From: Halorubrum laminariae
GTDB taxonomy: Archaea > Halobacteriota > Halobacteria > Halobacteriales > Haloferacaceae
NCBI RefSeq assembly: GCF_024494655.1
Contig: NZ_JANHDL010000001.1
Location: 1-64,000, forward strand
Direction of reading: 5' to 3'
Length of the DNA: 64,000 bases
The stretch's first letter is position 1, and each line of letters starts with the position of its first letter. Made by a program: the position numbers and the translations under genes. The notes under the pieces are model-generated. The model saw only the letters and a list, made by a program, of their open reading frames with translations. It made no database searches and was not told the origin of the DNA. Of the stretch, positions 27,821 through 34,774 are shown piece by piece.

Positions 27821-27885
27821 AGGAGGGAGCGAAGAGATGTTACCTCGACAAAAGGTTAATGAGAAATATAGTCGAATGCTACTGT

Positions 27886-28329
27886 ATGGAAGAGAGTCAA
27901 AACCGACTTGGAGCGTACCTCGTTGGTGATGATCTCGATTTGACTAAACGTTGGGGAGCAATAGCTGCTAGCCTCTTTGTCGTCACCTTCGCCATCTATG
28001 TGTTCGGGTACTACCAGACGGTATATGCGCTCATACCGGGCCGAGTAATTGTCTACGGGGCCGCAGGGATCCTGGTTCTGTTATCTGCGTGGCAGGCGTA
28101 TCAGAACCGTAGCCTCGTAGGGAGCCTTCTGCTATGTATTGCACCCGTGACTGCGCTCTTTTTTACCATTATTGGAGAGGGCCAAGTCACCGATCCGACG
28201 GTCGCTAAAACACTCCTACTCGGCACCGGATGGGGACTGGTGTTTGGCGTTCCACTTGGTGTTCTTGGCTTTATTCTTGGATACGCGGGTCGGGTATCGA
28301 CCGACCGTTTCATCCGTTACTCTGAATAA
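27886..28329 (+). CDS. Four-helix membrane protein, paralogue of the 30293 gene
   Basis: 147 residues with about four hydrophobic segments (25-45, 52-70, 78-96, 112-137). The N-terminus (LGAYLVGDDLDLTKRWG) and the C-terminal helix (TGWGLVFGVPLGVLGFILGY) correspond in place and pattern to LLGKSLKRSLRYLG and GAILYGVPIGITASTIAYVL of the 30293 protein, so the two look like diverged paralogues. I do not recognise a named family. ATG 27886 is chosen since the frame upstream runs through the L1 repeat. GC is lower than in the flanking core genes. Confidence 0.68.
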   Translation: MEESQNRLGAYLVGDDLDLTKRWGAIAASLFVVTFAIYVFGYYQTVYALIPGRVIVYGAAGILVLLSAWQAYQNRSLVGSLLLCIAPVTALFFTIIGEGQVTDPTVAKTLLLGTGWGLVFGVPLGVLGFILGYAGRVSTDRFIRYSE

Positions 28330-28349
28330 AGAAACTGTGTTACATGCGG

Positions 28350-28718
28350 TTAGGCCATCTGTGTTCCGGTGAGTCGTTTGATGGTAGCGTCGGCGAGAAC
28401 AGCGAAGACGAGGATAGCCGTGGCGAGGGAGACGAAGAGCGAGCCCCAGACCACGCCGGGGGTGAGGGCGAGGTGTTCGTAGAGGGCATAGGCCACGGCG
28501 AGGATGCAGGGCACGGTGACGGCGGCGAGGATGATGTCGACGGGTTCGTGGGTGACGGCAGCGCGTGCGAGGACGGCAGCGACGAGAACAAGGGGGCCGA
28601 GAAGGATGGCAGTTGTGGATAGAGGTTCGACGTCAGGGAGAGCAGCGGCGAACGGGACGAGCAGGGTGAGGGCGGCAAGAACGCGCGGGAGGGCGCGGAT
28701 GGTGCGTTCGCGGTTCAT
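28350..28718 (-). CDS. Four-helix membrane protein, unknown
   Basis: 122 residues. Four hydrophobic segments at about 9-27, 33-52, 58-78 and 88-110 with short polar links; basic N-terminus (MNRERTIRALPR). High GC and codon use are more like the core genome than its neighbours. It is convergent with the 27886 gene, with only 20 bases between the stops. No family recognised. The overlapping plus-strand frame has an implausible Gly/Glu-rich translation and is rejected. Confidence 0.65.
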   Translation of the reverse strand: MNRERTIRALPRVLAALTLLVPFAAALPDVEPLSTTAILLGPLVLVAAVLARAAVTHEPVDIILAAVTVPCILAVAYALYEHLALTPGVVWGSLFVSLATAILVFAVLADATIKRLTGTQMA

Positions 28719-28803
28719 GCGCCGGCGTCTCTCGGGTGGGAAGTTAGGTGTTACTCCTCATAACGCTCATTCGCCTTGATTGAGGGCTCAAATTCAGCCT
28801 AAC

Positions 28804-29095
28804 GGCTATGTTGAATCGCCTTCTTCAGACACATTTGCTCTGTTGAATCCGATGACAGCAAGCGGATCACGATATCTGAAGGAGCGATTATATTGCTCTT
28901 CGGCATAGCTGTGATGCCTCGATATACCCTGCGATGTCTATCTTTGCACCTCCTTGCTGAGTTTGCTTCTCAGGACCCTCTCGTTAGTGACACTGAACCA
29001 GCCGTATTGCGACCCGATCCCGACGCCTTCTGCGGATTCAACAGAGCAGACACATTCGAACCTGAAACAGCTGGCCGCTGAAGAGTGCGTACGAC
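28804..29095 (+). repeat. Left-type repeat L2, split by a MITE
   Basis: 28804-28835 begins GGCTATGTTGAATCG and runs through CTTCTTCAGACACATT. The repeat resumes after the MITE at 29057 with CGAACCTGAAACAGCTGG and CGCTGAAGAGTGCGTACG. Joined across the insertion, it aligns with L1 block by block. Confidence 0.5.
28836..29048. mobile_element. 213-bp MITE with 16-bp terminal inverted repeats
   Basis: The element starts TGCTCTGTTGAATCCG (28836-28851) and ends with its perfect reverse complement, CGGATTCAACAGAGCA (29033-29048). It is flanked by an 8-bp direct repeat, GACACATT, at 28828-28835 and 29049-29056, which is a target-site duplication. There is no credible transposase inside, so it would be moved in trans. 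The parent transposase family is not identifiable here, though 8-bp duplications are typical of several families. Confidence 0.85.
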
Positions 29096-29449
29096 TCAGT
29101 ACGATATTTTATCTTGGTTTCTTGAGTGGAAAACTCGACTCCATATAGTGTAAAGAGCTCCCGACCCAGCGCTGATTAGTATCCCCGTTGTGAGGCTTAC
29201 AATCAACCATTCTCGCGGGTGAGTGGTAACCGTTCTCCCTTTAATTACCTCAAAGTACAGATAACCAATTTTAGACTCGTGAAAATATGGAACAAGAAAC
29301 CCACAGAAACTGATAAGTCCGACGATACTCAGCCACAAAAGTCGACTTGAAGTTGGTAGTCCACGGCGCTTTGTATCGAAATAACTGATACCACCGAGGA
29401 TCGATGAGGCGAGCAACCCACCAATCAAGAGAGTTCCGAGATAGGTCAT
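29096..29449 (-). CDS. Small membrane protein, unknown
   Basis: 117 residues from ATG 29449 (MTYLGTLLIGGLL). Three hydrophobic segments at about 3-20, 36-55 and 78-102, with a basic loop (DTKRRG) after the first. The frame extends upstream to 29554, but that part is a translation of the T1 repeat, so the internal ATG is more likely. The gene lies between L2 and T1; its start is 57 bases from T1, the same geometry as the lipoprotein gene at 30831 relative to T3. No family recognised. Confidence 0.58.
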   Translation of the reverse strand: MTYLGTLLIGGLLASSILGGISYFDTKRRGLPTSSRLLWLSIVGLISFCGFLVPYFHESKIGYLYFEVIKGRTVTTHPREWLIVSLTTGILISAGSGALYTIWSRVFHSRNQDKISY

Positions 29450-29506
29450 ATAATATCGGTTCGTAAGGCGGTAGTAAATCCTTTTCACCACAATTACGAC
29501 TTCATC

Positions 29507-29584
29507 TGTACTGAGCGATCCGCGGATCCCCTGAACTGAGCGATCTACGGTCAATTCTTCCGAGTTTGTGTAGCTGAATCAACC
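29507..29584 (+). repeat. Right-type repeat T1
   Basis: Contains two CTGAGCGAT words 25 bases apart, separated by CGCGGATCCCCTGAA, as in T3 and T4. The distal part is degenerate (GCTGAATCAACC in place of GATTTCAACAAAGCC). Confidence 0.5.
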
Positions 29585-29687
29585 AGAAGATCGCGCTTGC
29601 TTATTGACCCCGGCCATGGAGTCCCTGCTCGTTTTGGATACTATCTCTCCCGAAGGCATTTATTCTCAGTCAAATCACTATAAATCA

Positions 29688-30148
29688 ATGAACAGGCGTC
29701 AATTCCTTGCCGGAACCATACCAACAGCATCCGTATTTTTGGGCGGATGCCTCGGTGGTAATCCGTCTTGTACGGGAGAAGATAGCTGGCCACCGGATGT
29801 CCAAGTGGAAGAATTAGAACTCACACCGGGCGACTCGGACACCTTCGAGATACAGGTAAACGGTGTTACGGGATTCCGTTCGACCAACGATTATATTCAT
29901 GCGGCACCACTGATGCGCCAGTTAGATTTGGAGATATCGACATATCACCAGCGATAGATGCTCAACTTGATTCGTGCCCGCCAATGTGGATATGGGATGA
30001 CTGTACACGTGTGACGGTGAACGTGCCGATTCATATTGCTCCTGATGCCGAAATCGGCACCCACGAATACGGTTTCAGCGTTAGAGAAACGATTGGCGAT
30101 CGGAATTCACAAGACTATGAATATACGATCTCTGTGACTGAAAACTGA
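29688..30148 (+). pseudogene. Frameshifted lipoprotein gene
   Basis: ATG 29688 opens with a Tat/lipobox leader (MNRRQFLAGTIP ... LGGCLGG) and reads 89 codons to a stop at 29957. From about 29870 the coding pattern moves to another frame, which continues without stop to 30148. That frame has a plausible extracellular beta-rich sequence (RFGDIDISPAIDAQLD, CPPMWIWDDC, GTHEYGFSVRET). The join corresponds to loss of one base or gain of two. If restored, the product would be about 150 residues. The leader and promoter (TTATTCTCAGTCAA) match the intact lipoprotein gene at 31508. Confidence 0.72.
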
Positions 30149-30199
30149 AACCTGACGGTCAAGTACTAAGCAACAAACCTGTACTACGCGATTCGCGAG

Positions 30200-30259
30200 G
30201 CTCTGTACTGACTATAGGCAGAGGCAAACATATCACTCTCTGAGGATTTCAACAGAGCC
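30200..30259 (+). repeat. Right-type repeat T2
   Basis: Ends TGAGGATTTCAACAGAGCC (30241-30259), the same terminus as T3 and T4, preceded by CATATCACTCTC. A single CTGTACTGA word is left of the paired iteron seen in the other copies. It directly precedes the promoter of the 30293 gene. Confidence 0.5.
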
Positions 30260-30292
30260 AAATCTTATACACCAGTGAAACAATTTACATGT

Positions 30293-30730
30293 ATGGATCC
30301 GCAGTTAGAATCGTTTCTTCTAGGGAAGTCGTTGAAACGATCGCTTCGGTATCTCGGCTACTCGGTCATTCTCCTAGCCTTGTTCTTCGGCCAACTCTAT
30401 CTTGCTGGGAATTTCGATGTGGGAGAATCATCTAGTTTACTTATGAGTCCACTTGGAGTCGCAGTATCAGCGAGTATCCTCGCAGGGATACATACATATC
30501 GAAATGACGGAATACTAGTGAGTATTGCTGCCGCCGTCATCACCATCATCGGCTATACTCTGTACGGTGTCATCTCGCTTAATCACCCCCAACCTGACTA
30601 TGGACTGTTAACCGGTGTTGGGGGAGCAATTCTGTATGGTGTACCAATAGGGATTACAGCATCCACTATTGCGTATGTGTTACGTCGATATGCCCCGAGC
30701 CGATCTTCAGTAGCATCTGAGGAAAAATAG
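30293..30730 (+). CDS. Four-helix membrane protein, paralogue of the 27886 gene
   Basis: 145 residues with hydrophobic segments at about 18-38, 50-65, 76-94 and 104-130. It shares layout and end motifs with the protein at 27886 (see there). ATG 30293 is favoured because AATCTTATAC lies about 25 bases upstream, giving a leaderless transcript; the GTG at 30275 would leave no room for it. The T2 repeat ends 33 bases upstream of the start, so the promoter abuts the repeat. Function unknown. Confidence 0.65.
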   Translation: MDPQLESFLLGKSLKRSLRYLGYSVILLALFFGQLYLAGNFDVGESSSLLMSPLGVAVSASILAGIHTYRNDGILVSIAAAVITIIGYTLYGVISLNHPQPDYGLLTGVGGAILYGVPIGITASTIAYVLRRYAPSRSSVASEEK

Positions 30731-30738
30731 TGTAGTAT

Positions 30739-30805
30739 GGCTTTGTTGAAATCTGATCCTTCAGATATATTGTCGCCTGAAACCCGTTCGGTGAGAGTTG
30801 CATGT
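30739..30805 (+). repeat. Left-type repeat L3
   Basis: Starts GGCTTTGTTGAAATCTGATC and continues CTTCAGATATATT and CCTGAAACCCG, in the same order as L1 and L2 but more diverged. With T3 it would bracket the minus-strand lipoprotein gene as a 716-bp unit with near-matching ends. No target duplication is visible. Confidence 0.45.
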
Positions 30806-30830
30806 TAAACGAGTCTGTGTTTAGGACATA

Positions 30831-31319
30831 CTACTCAACGGGAATACATTCCATGAGATCGCCATCAGTAGGGTTTTCATTGGGGTCATCGGTTCGTCTA
30901 ATGACTCTCTCATCGATGTAGTACCGTGCGGATTCTCTATTGTCAGATACTCCTTCCCCGTCGCCCATCTCAATGGTTATAGACCAAATCGTTTCGACGT
31001 GGACCACGAGACTATCTTCGGTGGTATTGACTTCACGAACAGTAGAGGATGGTTCTGTCACGAGCGATTTTTTCTCGCCATCGGTATCAATAAGCTGGTC
31101 AGAGATATACTCTTGCTCGTAGTTCTCCACAAACGATCTTGCTTCGCTTACAGTGGTATTGTCAGGAAGAGGGACATTGTAGTCGTGAGAAGTGGGGCAT
31201 TCATCAGGGTAAGATTCGGTGTCCGCTTCAGCGGATTCGTTGACCGAGTTGGATCTCGCTATACAGCCTGCGAGGAGAACATTGGTTCCGAGAAGGGTGA
31301 GAAGCGTTCGGCGGTTCAT
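30831..31319 (-). CDS. Lipoprotein, unknown
   Basis: 162 residues. A leader with MNRRTLLTLLG, a hydrophobic stretch and the lipobox LLAGC (Cys at residue 19) indicate a lipid-anchored exported protein; the paired Arg is consistent with Tat export. The mature part is acidic and has alternating polar/hydrophobic strands (SLVVHVETIWSITIEMGDG) but no recognised domain. It sits between repeats L3 and T3. Its ATG is 55 bases from T3. Confidence 0.65.
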   Translation of the reverse strand: MNRRTLLTLLGTNVLLAGCIARSNSVNESAEADTESYPDECPTSHDYNVPLPDNTTVSEARSFVENYEQEYISDQLIDTDGEKKSLVTEPSSTVREVNTTEDSLVVHVETIWSITIEMGDGEGVSDNRESARYYIDERVIRRTDDPNENPTDGDLMECIPVE

Positions 31320-31374
31320 ACCTGTATTTAATGTGTTGTGTTGTAACTGCTTTCTGGTGTAATATATTCCACCG

Positions 31375-31454
31375 ATACTGAGCGATCTGTGAGTCCCCTG
31401 TACTGAGCGATTGAGGGTGTAAAAATGTCAACTTTTGAGGATTTCAATAAAGCC
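31375..31454 (+). repeat. Right-type repeat T3
   Basis: Two CTGAGCGAT words 25 bases apart, then GTAAAAATGTCAACTTTTGA and the terminus GGATTTCAATAAAGCC. T4 at 32067 matches along its whole length. Read on the minus strand, the end GGCTTTATTGAAATCC mirrors the L3 start. Confidence 0.6.
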
Positions 31455-31507
31455 AGAATTCTATTTCACCCGAAAACACTTATTCTCAGTCAAGTTCTGA
31501 TAAAACA

Positions 31508-32059
31508 ATGAAACGTCGTCTATTCCTATTCGGTGCTACTGGTGTTGTGGGATTGTCTGGGTGTCTTGGAACGCAAACCGGTTATATTCAACCTGAAGGT
31601 GACCCTACCGAAATTCCTAGTGAGTTCGTCTGTGAGAACAGCGAATTCAATAGACATGTCAAGCCGTATGATTTGGATCGCCTCAGATGGGGTGACACTG
31701 AGGACGAATCACTTCGAGTGAACGGACTCTCGTTCAACTATGGGGAAACTGCTGAGATCAGCTTACATGCTAACGAACGAGGTACTAGTGACTCATTCAA
31801 CTTCGAGATATACACCGAGAACGGGTGGCGCGATGTGCGTGGGACAACAGACGGGAGTGACATCGGCTACACCGATGAAGGTGTCAGTGGTGGCCACACG
31901 TGGGAAATCGAATTGACTGAAGATGGAATCATCTCCGCAAGTAATGATTCAATGCCCCTCAAAGTTTGTCCTGATCTCGTTTCCGGCCGCTATCGGTTCG
32001 TCTTCTGGGGTTTAATTGGCGACGAATCTGTTGCAGTCAGTTTCGATATTGACGTGTGA
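31508..32059 (+). CDS. Lipoprotein, unknown
   Basis: 183 residues. Leader MKRRLFLFGATGVVG with lipobox GLSGC (Cys at residue 19). The mature domain is acidic, with a strand pattern and two further Cys (VCENSEF; KVCPDLVSG) that might pair, and ends in an Ig-like stretch (GRYRFVFWGLIGDESVAVSF). Its promoter region (CACTTATTCTCAGTCAAG) is nearly the same as that of the broken lipoprotein gene at 29688, so the two are probably paralogues. It lies between T3 and T4. Confidence 0.7.
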   Translation: MKRRLFLFGATGVVGLSGCLGTQTGYIQPEGDPTEIPSEFVCENSEFNRHVKPYDLDRLRWGDTEDESLRVNGLSFNYGETAEISLHANERGTSDSFNFEIYTENGWRDVRGTTDGSDIGYTDEGVSGGHTWEIELTEDGIISASNDSMPLKVCPDLVSGRYRFVFWGLIGDESVAVSFDIDV

Positions 32060-32066
32060 ATAAACT

Positions 32067-32146
32067 GTGTTGAGCGATTTCTGAGTCTTCCGTACTGAGC
32101 GACTGAAGGAGCAAAAATGTCAACGGTTGAGTATTTCAACAAAGCC
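32067..32146 (+). repeat. Right-type repeat T4
   Basis: TGAGCGAT words 25 bases apart, then GCAAAAATGTCAACGGTTGA and the terminus GTATTTCAACAAAGCC. Strong full-length match to T3. It closes the repeat-bearing island before the PQQ-repeat gene. Confidence 0.6.
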
Positions 32147-32224
32147 CAACAGGAGGAGTGGGTGATACTGCGTACCAACTGCTCCGTCTATCAGATCTCG
32201 ACCACGAGTACAGAACTGCGCTTT

Positions 32225-33457
32225 TCACGTGCCGATCGCATAGATATCACCTGCTGCAGTTCCGAGAAAGACACCGTCGTCTGTGACGACCGGTTCACAC
32301 GAGACAGCACGTTTTCTTTCGTGCCCAACGGCACCTTCTTCCACAGTTTGCTCCCAGAGGTGCGTCCCGTCTGTCAGATCTAGACACACTGCACGATCAC
32401 CCGGTACGAGAAGTGTTTCACCGGCAACCACTGGCGCACTGCCCAGCGTATTCTCACTGAGGGTTCCTGTCCACTGCTCCGCTCCGTCATCACTATCGAG
32501 GATCGTTATCTCATTCATCGCGGGAACGTACACAGACTCGGTAGTTGCTGCGACTGATGCACTTGGATTCATGTCAACGCTCCACTCTTCTGTGCCGTCA
32601 GTAGCATCGAGTGCGTACACCCGCTGAGCGAAACTAGAGGGGATGTAAACCGTTCCATCAACGACTGTCGGTGGTAATCGCATCCGATCCTGAGTCGAGA
32701 ACTCCCAGCGTGTCTTACCTGTTTCTGCATCGAGTGCGTACACGATACCGTCGTTACCACCACCGACGTAGACTGCCCCGTCGGCAACTGCTGGTGTCGG
32801 TGGCATCTGTGCCGTTTGGAACCGCCAGCGGACATCTCCATCAGCGGTATCGACGGCGATGATCGCCCCTCCCCGAGACTCACCTTCTTCGAGGACGGAC
32901 AGATATACTGTCTCCTCGACAAGAGTCGGGCTTGACGTAACCGAAACGACCGAATCCAATCGCCATCGCTCGCTCCCGTCTGTCAGGTTGAGTGCGCTGA
33001 GGCCACTCCCATTTTTATCGTTCGAGGAAACGTATGCGGTATCAGCTGAGAGGGCGGGCGTGACTGCACGAGTGCCGCCGCCATCTCCAGTATCTGTCTG
33101 CCAGTGTTCAGCCCCGTCGCTAGGATTGAGCGAATGGACTGCCTCCCGTGTCGCTACAAGTAACTGATCGTCACGGGCTACAAGGCCGTCGATCATCTCT
33201 TCATTCGAGCCTAACTCGTCTCGACGTACTCGCCAACGTAGAGACCCGTCCATCGGCGGTCCACGCCCCGCCACACTCGTGTTTTGCGCATCGTACTGGA
33301 GCTGTTGCGGTTCGGTCGCGGGTTGTCCTGAAGGAGGAAGATCGCCGAGCGAGCTTGACGTAGACCCATTGGTTCCAGTGGTGAGACAGCCGACTAGGCT
33401 AACAGTGGCTGCGGAACCCAAGGCGAGCACAGAGCGCCGGGTAAGTTGATCTGTCAT
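32225..33457 (-). CDS. PQQ-type beta-propeller lipoprotein
   Basis: 410 residues. A hydrophobic leader with lipobox SLVGC (Cys about residue 24) is followed by a linker and then repeated units of the PQQ-like propeller. Examples are AVYVGGGNDGIVYALDAETG and TVYIPSSFAQRVYALDATDG, each followed by W near its end; at least six blades can be counted. Proteins of this type resemble BamB and are common lipid-anchored surface proteins in haloarchaea; no enzymatic cofactor site is evident. Codon use is closer to the core genome than that of the small genes before it. Confidence 0.85.
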   Translation of the reverse strand: MTDQLTRRSVLALGSAATVSLVGCLTTGTNGSTSSSLGDLPPSGQPATEPQQLQYDAQNTSVAGRGPPMDGSLRWRVRRDELGSNEEMIDGLVARDDQLLVATREAVHSLNPSDGAEHWQTDTGDGGGTRAVTPALSADTAYVSSNDKNGSGLSALNLTDGSERWRLDSVVSVTSSPTLVEETVYLSVLEEGESRGGAIIAVDTADGDVRWRFQTAQMPPTPAVADGAVYVGGGNDGIVYALDAETGKTRWEFSTQDRMRLPPTVVDGTVYIPSSFAQRVYALDATDGTEEWSVDMNPSASVAATTESVYVPAMNEITILDSDDGAEQWTGTLSENTLGSAPVVAGETLLVPGDRAVCLDLTDGTHLWEQTVEEGAVGHERKRAVSCEPVVTDDGVFLGTAAGDIYAIGT

Positions 33458-33859
33458 CAGTCTCTCGATCTATTTTTGAAAATGTATGCTACCCTGATCA
33501 TTCTTTTGGGGTAAAGAGGCCATAATAGCGGTGTCAATCCTATCGTTCCTGTGCGAAACTGTTGTTGCTTATCTACTGTTTGCTTGGTCTCTTCAAAACA
33601 TCAGAACACATATAAAACAGTAGAAATAACATAATTCATAGAATTTGCTGTCATTGTTATTACCACATAACTATGTGAAATCAAGTCATGAACATTCTCT
33701 GGCGTTCGTAACTACAGTGCTCCGGGTCGTCGATCGACGCAGAGCGGTGAATCATCGTCCTTCGAGGGATAGGCGTCTCGGCCGGGAGTTTGCCGGCAGA
33801 TCGCGTTGGAATTGCCGGCAACCGTAAGCGATTACGCCGGTGCCGCGTTTCGACGAGAT
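33458..33859. other. Gene-free stretch between the island and core genes
   Basis: 402 bases, AT-rich until about 33700. No coding frame that I trust; several TATA-like words (ATATAAAAC near 33610) could serve as promoters for either neighbour. The long minus-strand frame opposite the next gene has a random-looking translation. Confidence 0.45.
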
Positions 33860-34681
33860 ATGGAGACGGAGTCGGAGACATCGGGCGAGTCGGCAGAATC
33901 GGAATCCGAGCGACGCGGACGCGACGTGGTCGTCGTCGGTGGCGGCGTCACGGGGCTCTCGGCAGCCGTATTTACCGCGCGACACGGACTGGACACGCTC
34001 GTCATCGACGCCGGTGGCTCGATCCTCCGCCGGAACGCTCGGCTGGAGAACTTTCCGGGGTTCCCGGCCGGCGTCGACGCCCGACAGCTGCTCGATCTCC
34101 TCGGTGAACAGGCCGACGCAGCCGGAGCCGACCAGATCGACGGACGGGTCACCCGGATCGAACGCCTCGATACGTCGGTCGACAACGGGGACGCGCGGAT
34201 CAGCGACGACGATATGCGCCGGTTCGCGGTCGAGTCCGAGTCGGGGAACCGATTCGAGGCTACGCACGTCGTCGCCGCGAGCAAGAACGAGGTGGGGTAC
34301 CTCACCGATCTCGCGGGCGTCGACATCGTCGACCGCGGGAAGGCCTATCTCGATGTCGACGAACGGGGACGAACCGGCGTCGATGGGCTGTACGCGGCCG
34401 GCCGACTCGCGCGAAAGCCGCATCAGGCAGCGGTGTGTGCCGGCCACGGTGCGGAGGTCGGCGTGACGCTCTTGGAAGACGCCGACCGCCCGTTCTACCA
34501 CGACTGGGTCGCGCCGGATGGATATTTCACCGACCGCGGACGGGACCTGCCGTCGGGTTGTGAGGAGATCGACGCCGCCGAGCGGCGCGAGCGCGCGACG
34601 GACGCCCGCGAAACGATGCGATCGGCGTTCGCAGAGCCACACCCGGACCCGCAGGAGACGCATCCGAGTCTCGAAGAGTAG
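33860..34681 (+). CDS. FAD/NAD(P)-binding oxidoreductase, thioredoxin-reductase-like but without CxxC
   Basis: 273 residues. After an acidic N-terminus of about 25 residues comes the FAD-binding loop VVVVGGGVTGLSAAVF and the second FAD motif GVDGLYAAGRLA. The middle is shorter than in thioredoxin reductases, and there is no CxxC pair anywhere, so dithiol chemistry is not expected. The second (NADPH) Rossmann loop is also missing. This could be a truncated or specialised flavoprotein; such proteins are seen in haloarchaea. ATG 33860 is chosen over an upstream TTG. Confidence 0.8.
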   Translation: METESETSGESAESESERRGRDVVVVGGGVTGLSAAVFTARHGLDTLVIDAGGSILRRNARLENFPGFPAGVDARQLLDLLGEQADAAGADQIDGRVTRIERLDTSVDNGDARISDDDMRRFAVESESGNRFEATHVVAASKNEVGYLTDLAGVDIVDRGKAYLDVDERGRTGVDGLYAAGRLARKPHQAAVCAGHGAEVGVTLLEDADRPFYHDWVAPDGYFTDRGRDLPSGCEEIDAAERRERATDARETMRSAFAEPHPDPQETHPSLEE

Positions 34682-34774
34682 ATAAGAACGGTCTCGAGCG
34701 TCAGCAGGCGTCTCGCGACGGAACCGACTCCCTACACAAAACATTAATACGATTTCGAGTCAATACCTTCGCAG

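Noticed and set aside
27739..27885. N-terminal extension of the membrane protein at 27886
   Set aside because: It is a translation of the L1 repeat and is rich in Cys, unlike the rest of the protein.
29450..29554. N-terminal extension of the membrane protein at 29096
   Set aside because: These codons are a translation of repeat T1; the internal ATG gives the same spacing as the other cargo gene.
30739..31454. Complete transposon from L3 to T3 with target duplication
   Set aside because: The ends are near-inverted repeats, but the flanks (AGTGTAGTAT and AGAATTCTAT) show no duplication, so I list the repeats separately instead of calling one element.
33752..34744. 330-codon minus-strand frame
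   Set aside because: Opposite the FAD oxidoreductase, whose GGGVTG and second FAD motif are clear on the plus strand.
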